From assembly GCA_018806915.1 (NCBI GenBank), contig JAGKQI010000101.1:496001-560000 (forward strand): 64,000 nucleotides of DNA, written 5' to 3'. Positions 1-10,728 of this stretch are shown here, in pieces. A program made the position numbers and the translations under genes. Source of the stretch: Phytophthora colocasiae (Eukaryota; Oomycota; Peronosporomycetes; Peronosporales; Peronosporaceae). The notes under the pieces were generated by a model. It had not been told where the DNA came from, did no database searches, and worked only from the letters and a program-made list of their open reading frames with translations. The stretch's first letter is position 1, and each line of letters starts with the position of its first letter.

Positions 1-1959
1 ATTCTCGCACATGGCCGGGTTGTCCGTAATGACAATAGTGTGAGCACCACGGGCACGCACAGATTCAGCAGCCGTCTTCATGAAGCTGGCGTGTTCGTCA
101 TCCAGCACAATCAAAACAATCGGAGTGGCGCCGAACTTGCCATTATTTTCACCTTCAATAAGAGCAAATGGCCCATGCTTGAGCGCACCTCCAGGGTAAC
201 CCTCGGCGTGTAGGTACGTGATCTCCTTAATCTTCAGAGCCCCTTCGTAGGCAATTGGCTCACCGTATCCCCTACCCAGCACAAACAGGTGCTCAGCAGA
301 CATAAGTTTGTCGGCAATCTTCGCGCATTGCTCTCGGGAGCGCAGTGCCATGCCAATTGCAATCGGAAGGCGGTGCATGCTCTGGATCAGCTCCGCCATC
401 TTGGAACGGTTACCCTCGGGGCGGTTCTGAGCGAACCAGGAGGCAATAAGACCCATAACCGTAACTTGAGTCACAAACGCCTTGGTACTAGCCACAGCAT
501 TCTCCCGTCCAGCATTAAGGTACACGCCACACTTAGTCGTACGAGCAATCAGCGATCCCACTGAGTTCACAACCGAAAAAGTCGGCACTTCAAGTTGCAA
601 TTCCTCAGCGGTCTTCAACACGCGGTGGACGTCCTTGGTTTCGCCAGACTGCGACACCACAAGCAGCCCACCGTCCTTCTTCGAGAACCGGTCACTTGTG
701 CACTCTGATGCGTCCTCTGTGGCCACACTGTCGAACGAGTTGAGCGAACGCATGAGCTTGGCGCCGTACTTGCTGGCATACAACGACGTGCCGCAAGCAG
801 CGATCAGCAAGTGCTTGATTCGCAGCATCCGGTCCTTCTCTGAGTCAAGACCACCGAGGTACACATGATCATCCGACACACGACCACCGTAACCCAGAGC
901 TGCAGCTACAGCCTTGGGTTGCTCCATAATCTCCCGCAGTGTCCAGTGCGGGTATGGTGCTGGCGACAATCGCACCTTCACATCAGGTGCGACTGCCAAT
1001 CTGCTCGTAGGGAATCTCTGAAGGAATCCCTCCTCCTTTCCATCGTCATTTGGGTTAAGTTCCGCTGAGTCGCTCTTAATCACTGCCACTTCACCATCCT
1101 TCAGCGAGATAAACCTCTTGGCATAGCGACTGAAAGCTGTCGTTTCAGACGCCACGAACATCTCATTGGACCCGTAGCCAATGCACAAAGGTGAGCCATT
1201 GCGTGCAATGACAATTTTACCCGGGTCATCCCTGGCCATGACACAGAGGCCCCACGTTCCTTCCAGTTTCTTGAGAGCCAACCTAACAGCCGTCAAGAGA
1301 TCAGCTCCTTCCCCCATCAAGTGACCGATCAGCTGTGCAGCCACCTCTGTATCCGTCTGTGAAGAGAAAACCACTCCCTCATCCAGCAACTCCTGCTTCA
1401 CCTCGTAATAATTGGTAAAAGTGCCATTGTGTACCAATGACACCCGTCCGTGCATATCTGTGTGCGGGTGCGAGTTGCAGTCCGTCTTAGCACCATGAGT
1501 AGCCCACCGAGTGTGTGCAATACCCGTTGTATTGCCCTCATGTTTCTCCTTCGTCTCTCGAAGAAGGTGGATAGAATCTGCAGTTCCAACGACTGAAGCG
1601 AACTTGGTGGTCGTAATTGGTGCTGGGTCGCTCTCATTGACGTTCGACTGCGTTGACATACCCGCCGAGTCGTATCCTCGGTTCTGTAGGATGGTCAGGC
1701 CTTCAAGGAGGAAATCTGATGCGTTCTGAGTCTTACCAACGACTCCCACGATGCCGCAGCAGTCGGATTGGTTGTCATTAAGGAGAGATACACCTGCTAC
1801 GCTTAATGCGCCTGCAGTGAGAGCCACCAGCCATGAAGAGCTGGAGTGTTGGTCACTGCCATTCGATGAAGAACTGAACAAAGCAGTGGAGCGGATGGAG
1901 CGACGCACAGACTCGGAGCGTGCGGTACGGAGCAAAGGAGATAGCGAGCGACGTAGCAT
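1..1959 (-). CDS. Glutamine--fructose-6-phosphate aminotransferase (isomerizing), 3'-truncated by window edge
   Basis: First committed enzyme of the hexosamine pathway: fructose-6-P plus glutamine gives glucosamine-6-P, feeding UDP-GlcNAc for glycans. The reading frame is open from the ATG at 1959 to base 1 (653 codons), so about 30-60 C-terminal residues are missing. The class-II glutamine amidotransferase domain begins at Cys68 (CGIVGVVGK, then LQNRGYDSAGM) and includes HTRWATHG near residue 150 and the VHNGTFTNYYE loop. SIS isomerase domains follow (IAACGTSLYASKYG near residue 385). Oddly, about 67 residues precede the catalytic Cys, which must be N-terminal in this family. They look like an Arg/Ser-rich presequence (MLRRSLSPLLRTAR) followed by a hydrophobic stretch at 43-60. 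No intron was seen. The family call is secure; the targeting is inference. Confidence 0.93.
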   Translation of the reverse strand, partial: MLRRSLSPLLRTARSESVRRSIRSTALFSSSSNGSDQHSSSSWLVALTAGALSVAGVSLLNDNQSDCCGIVGVVGKTQNASDFLLEGLTILQNRGYDSAGMSTQSNVNESDPAPITTTKFASVVGTADSIHLLRETKEKHEGNTTGIAHTRWATHGAKTDCNSHPHTDMHGRVSLVHNGTFTNYYEVKQELLDEGVVFSSQTDTEVAAQLIGHLMGEGADLLTAVRLALKKLEGTWGLCVMARDDPGKIVIARNGSPLCIGYGSNEMFVASETTAFSRYAKRFISLKDGEVAVIKSDSAELNPNDDGKEEGFLQRFPTSRLAVAPDVKVRLSPAPYPHWTLREIMEQPKAVAAALGYGGRVSDDHVYLGGLDSEKDRMLRIKHLLIAACGTSLYASKYGAKLMRSLNSFDSVATEDASECTSDRFSKKDGGLLVVSQSGETKDVHRVLKTAEELQLEVPTFSVVNSVGSLIARTTKCGVYLNAGRENAVASTKAFVTQVTVMGLIASWFAQNRPEGNRSKMAELIQSMHRLPIAIGMALRSREQCAKIADKLMSAEHLFVLGRGYGEPIAYEGALKIKEITYLHAEGYPGGALKHGPFALIEGENNGKFGATPIVLIVLDDEHASFMKTAAESVRARGAHTIVITDNPAMCEN

Positions 1960-1996
1960 GTTGCAGGCAGATACCCAAGTGTACAGCTTGTATGTA

Positions 1997-2490
1997 CAGA
2001 TGAGGGCGTGGTTAGTGAACGGGCATCAAATTATAACCCATCCAATGGCATCAGAATGTTATAGATGAGGTCGCATTCAGGACCACTGACATTGTTAGGT
2101 ACCACTAAAGGGGTACGCTGGCGTTTGAATAACCCTCGGCGGGAAATTTGAAATTGGCCATGCGGAAGGAGGTTCAAGCACAGCGCATCCGCCTAACCAA
2201 GGCTCAGCAATGGTCAAGAACCACTATGGACCCTAAGGGAACTGGGGGAATGGGCATGGCAGCAGTTTGAATTACAGAAGGCCCCTGCCAAGTCGACGGT
2301 GCCTGCTGGAAGCACGCCGGACTGTACGTAGACCGAACCCAGATCAGTGACATTCTAGCCTCCGATTAGTGTCAATGAATATCTAAATACATTACGTTGA
2401 CCACTCCTCCAGATTTTATGGCTCTCTGATAGGCTAATTCCACCTGAGACTTAGTACATATCAGGTGTTCACTAACCACGCCCTCATCTG
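1997..2490. mobile_element. 494-bp non-autonomous DNA transposon (MITE), copy A, mariner-like TA target
   Basis: Perfect 24-bp terminal inverted repeats (1997-2020 and 2467-2490; they begin CAGATGAGGGCGTGG). TA dinucleotides flank both ends, as expected of Tc1/mariner-type insertion. There is no coding capacity. A second copy of the same length lies inverted at 43986-44479, differing at only a few bases by eye. It sits 38 bp upstream of the aminotransferase start codon, so it replaces or extends that gene's 5' UTR/promoter. The flanks also read TATGTA on both sides; the second copy shares only TA, so TA is the preferred duplication. Confidence 0.9.
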
Positions 2491-2960
2491 TATGTAGCTC
2501 TTCAGTGCCAAGTTGGTCCAGGTGGAGAGATATGATTGGTGGAAAATGAAGATTTAGAAAACCTCGAAAAAGTGACATAAACTGGCCAATCAAAAGACAG
2601 GATGTAGACAGCTTCAACGTGGTGTTGACTGCGATATATTATTGGAGCGATGCGTTGTTAATGCAAGGTTTCCCAGTATGTTCATTTATCAATGCCACCA
2701 TCGAGTTGCGTTGCCTGCCTGCTGCTACTATAATAGCACTGCTACTAGCAGTGCAAGCATTCTGCGTGGATAAAGTGGTACTACATCAACTACGGTAGAT
2801 CGAAGCGACACTTTTTAATGCACCCTGTGTCAAAGCTTGAAGGAGTTCCATTGATGGCTGAGGAACTGAGCCAAACACGGAGAGGATTCGCGCCAAATAC
2901 AAAGAGGGTTCGTGTCGTCACTAAGGCTGCCACTTCGCAATCTTCCCCGAAAGAGGCGAA
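2491..2960. other. Intergenic upstream region of the first receptor-like kinase
   Basis: No gene is supported here. A short hairpin lies at 2736-2754 (8-bp arms GCACTGCT/AGCAGTGC around ACT). The region separates the MITE from the kinase gene and presumably holds its promoter. Confidence 0.5.
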
Positions 2961-4944
2961 ATGGAGTCACACCGTTGTGCAGCTTGGCGCCTGTACGCCA
3001 TAGTATTTTGCCTACTACTTACAGTTGCAATCTCGCAGGATGTTGGTAGGTAGTGAAGTATGTATTGCTAGTCAACCCCAGGATATGTATGCTAAGCAGA
3101 ATTGTTCGTTAGGTGACGTATCCTCTGCTAGTTCGGACGAAGGAGCTAGTGACAATACGAGTGCACCACCAAGTACAATTGCACCAAGTACGACCAGGCC
3201 TGCCGCAACAGCCACCGTTACTACCATCCCTTCCACTACAGCCCCAACGCGTACTACCACACCAGCAACAGAAACACCAACACCAACTACGAGAACGCCT
3301 ACACCAACTACTAGGACGCCAACACCAATCAACTCGCCATCCACGAGCACACCTGAGCCTGCAACCCCGACTCAAACCACGAAAGCTCCAACAGCTACGA
3401 CGTCGCCACCAGTTACACAGACGACGGCACCAAGTGCAGCTGCATCTGGTAGTACAAATTCCGAGTCAAGCGATACAGAAACACCGTCGCCTACTTCAAC
3501 TGCAGCACCAGTGGTGAAACACTACAATGCTTCAACACTTCCACCAGGTATCAGCTCCAGTGTGCTCAATGGTTCGGACCTCGTCAACGTCGAGGTTACT
3601 GAGACGACAATGGCAAACGGCACCACATCGTACGACTACGTCATCGTCACGGAATCAGGTGAGGCGGAGAAGATCGTGGTGGTGAGTCCAACTACAGATG
3701 AACCAAGCAAAAGTACTGATGGTGAAGGGAGCTCAACTCAATCCGACAGTTCTTCAGTTGGCAATGACTCCAAGTCTTCTGGTTCTTTGGGATTCGGGGC
3801 GATCTTCGCGATAACATTGGCAGCGTTACTTCTCATACTTGTGTTGCTGGGGTTCTTGGTTGTGCGTCACAGACACAACAAGAAGCAGTCAACTGGCTCG
3901 TCCTCCGATTCGACCTTCGTATCACCTGCCATTGGGAAGCAAGTGAGGTTGTTGGATCAAATCCAGTCGATGGCAGACACCGAGTACGAGGACACAACCA
4001 GAACGCTTCCGCTTTCTGGAGCGTCGATGCTGAGTAGTAGACGCTCGATGTGGGAACATCCAGTGATTGTTGCGTCACGAATTCCGATCGACAATGTCGA
4101 ATTGGGAGAGATCATCAGCCGTGGAGCCTTTGGTGTAGTTTATCGCGGACGCTATCGTGATCAGGACGTGGCGATTAAAACGCTGCTACCCGAGAAGCGG
4201 AAGGATATGAACCATATTGAAGTGTTTTTGTCCGAGGTGAAACTCATGGCCACTATGGAACACCCGAATATCGTCCAGTTCATTGGCGTCGCTTGGGAAG
4301 CCTTGAGCGAACTCTTTTGTGTCACTGAGTTCATGAGTGGAGGCGACCTGCGCTCGGTGTTGAAGGATTACCTCGATAATGACGCACCACAAGGGATGGA
4401 TATAACCAAGATGCAGATCGCGTACGATGTGGCGTACGCCTTAACGTACATGCACTCACTGGAGCCTCCAGTGCTGCATCGGGACCTCAAGTCACGAAAC
4501 ATCCTACTGACCCAGTCTTTAAGTGCAAAAGTCACGGACTTTGGGACTTCACGCATTCGGTCGGATGGGTCTATGACTTCCAATGTAGGTAGTTCGTTGT
4601 GGATGGCGCCGGAAGTCATGATGGGGAGGCGATACAATGAGAAGGCGGACGTGTTCTCTCTTGGTGTCGTCATGTCAGAGTTGGACACGCATGAACTACC
4701 GTACTCACATGCGAAGGAGAGCAATAACAAGAAGGGGCGTCCTCTTCCAGACACGGCTGTACTTCAGATGGTGTCGATGGGCAAACTCCGTGTTCAATTC
4801 TCTCCTTCCATGGACCGGGAGTTAGGCAACTTCATTGAACAATGTGTTGCTATTGACCCGCAAGAACGTCCTACTGCTGCAGAAGTGCTCTACGTCTTAC
4901 AAGTGGCGATTAGAGCTGATCCCTTTGCCGACCTCAAGTGTTGA
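2961..4944 (+). CDS. Receptor-like TKL protein kinase 1 (signal peptide, mucin-like ectodomain, TM, kinase)
   Basis: Two exons: 2961-3045 and 3113-4944. The 67-bp GT-AG intron is in phase 1, giving 638 aa. Exon 1 encodes a signal peptide (hydrophobic AIVFCLLLTVAIS, then QD). About 220 residues of Thr/Ser/Pro-rich, glycosylatable ectodomain follow, then a membrane span near 255-280 with an RHRHNKK stop-transfer. The kinase domain runs from about 357 to the end: glycine loop SRGAFGVV, VAIK lysine K384, HRDLKSRN with D486, DFG D504, and WMAPEV. All catalytic residues are present, so it should be active. The TKL assignment rests on the HRDLKSRN and GSSLWMAPE patterns. The ligand is unknown. It is the tandem paralogue of the next gene, with the same intron position and phase. 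Confidence 0.9.
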
Positions 4945-5372
4945 CTCCACTGGACTGCCATGCTCTCTGAGTCAACTGATTTGAAGAACAAGGTGCAAAA
5001 ATTGTCGGGGAAAGTCGGCATTTTGGGTGCAGCACTACTGTAACTTTACTACAAGTATCAACAGAAGCTGGTGTTCCTTGCATGCTTTGTGGAGAAGATC
5101 GAGATCATTATGCTGTGCACTACTGCAGTTCGTTCAGCGTTATGCTCTTGGCCTTGTGAATAATAATATTATGTAGTTAGGTGACATCTACCTAAGGATA
5201 TAAAACAAGTGCAGCCATCTGCAGCTGTAGAAACCCACTGTAGCCATCGGGATGTATCCAGATCGCTTGAGGTTCGAGAAAAGAAGGAAGCATCAGTACA
5301 GTTAAAGCAAAGTATCTACCAGTCCGTGTTTTACCTCGTGGAGGCACACTCACTTGGCTTTTGGACGACGCT
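4945..5372. other. Intergenic region between the tandem kinases
   Basis: 428 bp with no coding feature seen. It must contain the terminator of the first kinase and the promoter of the second. Confidence 0.5.
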
Positions 5373-7058
5373 ATGACGTATTCAACGCAGCAAGGGCTTC
5401 TCCGCCGAACGTGGTGGTGGAGTACAATAATTCTCTTCTTGTCCTTTGCCATCGTCATTGCCCAGGACAGCAGTAAGATTTTCAAAAAGTGTTAAGGATC
5501 TTTGCTTACATTTTGTGTTGTAGGTGGTAGTTCTTCTATTATCGTAGACCCCGAGACACCAGCCCCAACTCCAACACCAACACCTTCTCCAACTCCAACA
5601 CCTACGCCGACTCCTACGCCGACTCCAACGCCAACTCCGACGCCATCTCCAACACCGACACCGACTCCGACTCCGGATACTCCAAACCCAACGACTGCAA
5701 CTCCACAAACAACTTCCCCAGCAACCACAGAGCCAGCAACGACATCACCGACAACGACGTCCCCAGCGACGACACCCCCAGCATCAACAACTGAAGCTCC
5801 GAGCCCAACAACGGATGTACCAGTAGCAACAACTTCGTCCCCAACTCCTACAGCAACTGCAACAAGTGCACCAACATCGACTCCTGATCCTTCAACGAGT
5901 TCATCAGGAGGTAGTTCCGAGGCAAATACTGGCAATTCGTCGAGTTCATTGGGACTTGCAGCTATTGTCGGGATTGCTGTTGGTTGTATTGTGTTATTAG
6001 CTGTGGTAATAGCTTTCTTCATTGCTCAACGACGGAAGAATCGAGATAGTGAAGATGCCTCCGATGACATTCTCCAGTTGCCTACTGTTAATAAAAGAGT
6101 GCGGCTACTGGATCCAGCTGACGAGCACAGAAGCACGGACGACTCTCGATCGTACGGAGGCTCAGGACGAACAACTCTTTCGGGAGATCCAGTGATATTG
6201 GCGTCGAGAATCCCTATCGACGGCATTGAATTAGGAGCTGTGATCGGTCGAGGAGCCTTTGGTGAGGTCTATCGTGGTCGCTACCGAGGCCAGGAGGTGG
6301 CTGTCAAAGCGTTGATTCCTGAAAAGCGCAAGGATATGGACCACATTGAGGCTTTCCTCTCTGAAGTGAAGCTCATGGCAACGATGGAGCACCCTAATAT
6401 CGTGCAGTTCATCGGTGTGGCTTGGGAATCTCTAAGTGACCTCTTCTGCGTGATTGAATTTATGACTGGGGGCGATCTCCGTACACTTCTCAAGGAATAT
6501 CACGCCAGCGGTGTTCCCCAAGGAATGGATGCCAGTAAGATGCAGATTGCGTACGGGGTGGCACACGCTTTAACGTATTTGCACTCACTGGAACCAGTGG
6601 TTCTGCATCGTGATCTTAAGTCGCGGAATATTTTATTGACTGAGACGCTTACACCGAAGATCACAGACTTTGGAGCTTCACGAATTCGCTCCGACGCGAC
6701 TATGACTTCGAACGTTGGGAGTTCGCTCTGGATGGCTCCGGAGGTTATGATGGGCGGTCATTACGACGAGAAAGCGGATATCTTCTCTCTCGGAGTGGTT
6801 ATTTCAGAGCTGGACACACAAGAGCTGCCGTATTCTCACGCGAAAGAAGGAAACAGTAGGAGTGGTCATCCACTTTCGGATACTGCTGTGCTTCAGATGG
6901 TATCGATGGGCAAATTACGAGTCCACTTTTCTTCTGCGATGCACCCAGACATGGTCAGGTTTGTCGAGCGTTGCGTAAGTATGAATCCTCACGAACGTCC
7001 AACTGCAGCAGAGGTGCTTTACTACCTGCAGCTGGCGAGTCGAAACAAACGATACTGA
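5373..7058 (+). CDS. Receptor-like TKL protein kinase 2 (tandem duplicate)
   Basis: Exons 5373-5472 and 5524-7058 flank a 51-bp phase-1 intron, giving 544 aa. Exon 1 gives a signal peptide ([18 protein letters not shown]). The ectodomain is shorter than in the upstream paralogue and opens with an almost pure Thr-Pro repeat, then Thr/Ser/Pro-rich sequence. The membrane span is near 176-201, ending at AQRRK. Kinase motifs: [15 protein letters not shown] lysine K295, HRDLKSRN with D397, DFG D415, WMAPEVMMG. The kinase domain is very similar to gene 1 while the ectodomains differ strongly, as expected of duplicated receptors with diverging extracellular parts. It is probably a plasma-membrane sensor; substrate and ligand are unknown. 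Confidence 0.9.
5562..5673 (+). repeat. Thr-Pro coding microsatellite in kinase 2 ectodomain
   Basis: About 112 bp of 6-bp units of the form CCNACN encode alternating Pro-Thr with a few Ser, just after the signal peptide. Synonymous variation (CCA, CCG, CCT with ACA, ACG, ACT) shows it is not brand new. Such tracts change length easily and would set the length of a rigid, O-glycosylated stalk. Confidence 0.85.
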
Positions 7059-7123
7059 GACTTCAAGGATAATTTCACCAAATTTGCCACATTACTACAC
7101 TTATCAGCTAGAATTCTGTTTGG

Positions 7124-8845
7124 TTAGCATCCAGTACCACCAGCAATCCGCAGGCAGCTTGTTGAGTCAAAGAGACTGAGAATATTGGTCATGAGTGTCC
7201 ATGCAAGCGAGAAAATGAGGTAACTCATTGTCAAGATCCCGAAGAACTTGCTCTTGTGATTTCGCTGCTGCATCTCGTGCACTTCGTCCTTCTGCCTTGG
7301 CAACCAGAAAACCGCAGCGATGGATAGCAGGTTGAACGCATACGCTATCAAGTACGTGTACGTGACTTGGGATCTCACGTGATGGTTGTCCTGTTCGATG
7401 AAAGTGCGCTCAATATCGAAATATCCGTCCACTGACTTGGTGATCACCGTCGCGAATGGAGTGCCAACAGACTCAGTCGTGACTCCAAGACCCAAGAGTG
7501 TAGCTTCAAAGCCCTTCTGGTTGCCGATTTCGAGGATCAAGAGCTGAGCCACATAGTCCGCAGCAGCAAAAGGAACCTCTCCGACAAGAGGTACTCCCAA
7601 CCAGAACCACTGACTGCGGTAGACATCCCAGATTGTGAGCAACGTCGGAATGGCATCAATACACACGACGCACACTTCACAGACGATGATAATGTATCGC
7701 CAATTCCACTGCAACCCTCGATTCTTGATGAGATACGTGCCACTGATCGTCAGAAACGCTGTGAGCATGCTGGCAATGCCGGAGTTTAGCGGCTCCACCT
7801 TTGCCCAGTCGCTTTGAATTACACTTGACGCCGTTACTGTGATCTGAGAGAAAACGCTGAAGCAGAATCGGAAGGCCGAATAACGGTAGATAACTTCTTG
7901 CTGGAAGACGTCGTACAGGAAGGGGAGAATGGGCATCTGTGCACGCTCGTTCTTGACCTCTTGGATGCAATACCAAGAGAACGGAATGGTGAGGAATGAA
8001 GCTGCAGCACAAACCCACATGACCGCGTTGAAACCCATCGTCCATGAGAAGGTGCCACCGTAGTCTTCACCATTAAGACCGATACCCGTCATGAACGAAG
8101 ACACAACCATGAACACGTAGTGGATCACAATGACATCACCGATGAGGGTGCCACGAGTATCTTCCGGTTCACGTTGCGATGCGTCCATCAATGCCCCATT
8201 GAATCCGCTATACGCCATGACGGAGCCGAAATTCGCGATCATCATGAGGATGATAAGCTTGACACCGCTGCTGGGGGCATTAGTATTGAGTGTTGCGAGT
8301 TGATCAGGGGTCATATCCACCAGAGCGATGTCAGACAGTGACGGATCTCCGTAGTACGGATCTCCGAGAGGCAGAGCAGCCATCAGCAGGCAAGAAATGA
8401 ACGACAATGACCAACCGATGATCATGTACGGCCGGCGACGGTAGCCGAAAATCGGACAAGTGTCGGTCAGCATCCCCGTAAAAATACGAAGCGCTCGTGG
8501 GAACGTGACAAGTGCCGTTGCTGTTGCAACCAACGTCGTCGACATGTGCAGGCAATTGTTGAGCACCGAGTAGATGACGCCACTGACGGTGCCGTAGACC
8601 GTTCCGACAGCCGCGATATGCGTCAGCATACCTAAATTCTCCCAGCTATAAGCCGATACAGAGCCATTGGCCGGACGCAGACTACCGTCTTCTAGTTGCA
8701 GCGGGGACTTGAGTTCGACGTAATTTGTCGGGTGGCTCGAAGCATCTTCGGGTTTGAGTTTCGTGAGACTTTCGACGGAGACGCGGTCGACCAGGTGCTG
8801 CACCATCGTGTTGGCTCGATGGAAATTGAGGAGTGGCCCAGCCAT
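7124..8845 (-). CDS. Folate-biopterin transporter family (BT1/FBT) membrane protein
   Basis: Single exon of 573 aa. A cytosolic N-terminus of about 75 residues precedes roughly twelve hydrophobic spans. The family signature is clear in FTGMLTDTCPIFGYRRRPY, followed by MIIGWSLSFISC. The BT1/FBT group belongs to the major facilitator superfamily and carries folates, pterins or related compounds in kinetoplastids, plants and oomycetes; oomycete genomes hold large families. The substrate of this member cannot be told from sequence. It is divergently transcribed from PCCB across a 1.9-kb gap. The start is the first ATG (8845). No frameshift was seen. Confidence 0.9.
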   Translation of the reverse strand: MAGPLLNFHRANTMVQHLVDRVSVESLTKLKPEDASSHPTNYVELKSPLQLEDGSLRPANGSVSAYSWENLGMLTHIAAVGTVYGTVSGVIYSVLNNCLHMSTTLVATATALVTFPRALRIFTGMLTDTCPIFGYRRRPYMIIGWSLSFISCLLMAALPLGDPYYGDPSLSDIALVDMTPDQLATLNTNAPSSGVKLIILMMIANFGSVMAYSGFNGALMDASQREPEDTRGTLIGDVIVIHYVFMVVSSFMTGIGLNGEDYGGTFSWTMGFNAVMWVCAAASFLTIPFSWYCIQEVKNERAQMPILPFLYDVFQQEVIYRYSAFRFCFSVFSQITVTASSVIQSDWAKVEPLNSGIASMLTAFLTISGTYLIKNRGLQWNWRYIIIVCEVCVVCIDAIPTLLTIWDVYRSQWFWLGVPLVGEVPFAAADYVAQLLILEIGNQKGFEATLLGLGVTTESVGTPFATVITKSVDGYFDIERTFIEQDNHHVRSQVTYTYLIAYAFNLLSIAAVFWLPRQKDEVHEMQQRNHKSKFFGILTMSYLIFSLAWTLMTNILSLFDSTSCLRIAGGTGC

Positions 8846-10728
8846 CTCGACTAGAAGAGATCAGTCTGCACCGGAGCCTGTGGACGCGTGCGCAGCAAGG
8901 GATCCGAATCCCTTGCCATCCCGCAAATTGCGAAGCGATGACTACAAGACCACGCAGGAATAACCACTCATCCATGTTAGCTTATCGAACACTGAGGGTT
9001 CGTCAAGGAGTGTCAGCGTGTGCCCGTCATGAAAGGGCTGTCGTCACCCCAAGAGCAGGAGAGCTACCAATCCGACATGGCGATTACTGAGAGTCACTTT
9101 GTACCGCCAGAAGCATGCCGTGTTGCAGGCAGGACGCGATTTGCAGCGACTGTACGGTACACCACCGTGTGAGAGAGACTTTGATCGACAATCTACTAGA
9201 TTCTACTAAAACTTAACCGCATAACTACAGCGAATTGCCGACCCAGCAGTTTGCTAGAGTCTGTGGGTCATGTGGTGCGAACTGAGGATTCCCTTACAAT
9301 TGAATTACATTGCGAAGTTGCACGATTCCGGAAAAAAATGAGGTAATGTGTTTTACTTTCGACCACAGATGCAAACTGTTGCCAATAAAGCCGATGTGTC
9401 GGTAATACATATAAGGAAGAGAAGCTCGTGTGTGTGACCTTGTGGATGTTGAAGACATTCTTCATGATTATCTCGTTTGCCACTTCGCTTCAACACTCAA
9501 CTGCAATCTTTCGCACAGTGAAAAATTGCAGTTGAGAGTGAAGTCCACAGTTTAGAAGTGCCAACTTGCAAACTGTACTTTAGATTGTTTCCTGGTCAAC
9601 AATTACGCAAAGTCATCCTTCAATTCCGAGAGATCCGTCATATCGGCATATTAATTGGAGCTCTTTCACGGCTCCAATTCCTGAGCATTGCACGTTTGTG
9701 CGGTACTTGATCAATAGTGATCGCTTCCAGCTTTTGAAATGAAGTATCAATGCATCGATTAAATGGATGCTTAGGTGACAAATTGTTTCTGAATCCTGTA
9801 AAAATGCTTGGTGCCTGACAGAATTGCGTAGGATATTGTGTTTGCTAGTTAGATGACGAATGTTAACTACAACGCAAAATCTATACGAATACGAAAATGT
9901 ACGAAATTGCTTGACGATAAACGAATGTGTCCCCGATCCTTACGCAACAAGTGCTGCATGAAGATGCTCAGATTTTAGTATCTGAGCTTTCAGATAAGTA
10001 ATACATAGAAAATGAACAACCTCACCTGAAAAAGGTTGAGATAGACGACAGCGTAAAGAAAACATTTTTAACCCTTAACAAGTGAGCAGCGCCACGCTCT
10101 GCATTTCACAGATACCAAAAGCCAATAACGGAATGTCAACCATAAGGTATTTACAGCGCTACAATTTCTTTAGCAGCAGGGATTTTCACAATATATCTGC
10201 TGATCATTCACTGCACGCACATCTGATAGCTATGTACCATGGTTGCCATTACTGTTCGATTCGTGGTAGCGACTTTACCGTGCTGCACCATGTACAATAC
10301 TTAAAGTAATTCGTTACCTTCCGCTGCACATTGCGTTGCTAGTCAATTCTGAACCAGCTCCATCCGATACCGACTATGTCAAGTCGACAGTCAGAAATTC
10401 TTGTTAAAAAGTCCCGCTATTGCAGCGTCAGCACCAGTTCCCCAGAGTAGTGTCTGGCATAACTCTTCCTATCGCTACGAGCTCACAATCCGCCTCGTGT
10501 CGAGTCGATTCCGCCGCTGTGCTGCAATTCACGTAAAGCAGGCACTTCAACTTGCGGTTTGACGGATGAGGAGACCTTTCTATGCATGGCTCGACCCACG
10601 GGTCTGCTGACCATACAAAAATCAAGTTCATATTCGGCCCGCAGTTGAACTTGACGGGACCTGGAGATCCGAGACCGCCATTTCCGATTTCTGTGGGCAT
10701 CGTGCACGTCAGCAAAGTTCGCTCCGTC
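8846..10728. other. 1.9-kb intergenic region between divergent FBT and PCCB genes
   Basis: AT-richer than its neighbours, with short unsupported frames only. One small hairpin (AAGGGAT CCGA ATCCCTT) lies near 8899-8916. No RNA gene, transposon ends or conserved protein fragment was recognised. It should contain both promoters. Confidence 0.5.

Noticed and set aside
1991..2496. 6-bp target duplication TATGTA around MITE copy A
   Set aside because: Copy B shares only TA with its flank, and the TIRs begin CAG as in TA-targeting elements, so TA is the simpler reading.
2372..2617. Minus-strand 81-codon frame at the end of MITE copy A
   Set aside because: Spans the MITE end and flanking DNA, no start context, and the equivalent is not kept in copy B.
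3072..3375. Antisense Val/Gly-rich and Cys/Trp-rich frames in the kinase ectodomain
   Set aside because: They mirror the Thr-Pro low-complexity coding sequence on the other strand; no independent support.
5382..6022. Antisense glycine/valine-repeat frames over the second kinase
   Set aside because: Shadow of the CCNACN microsatellite.
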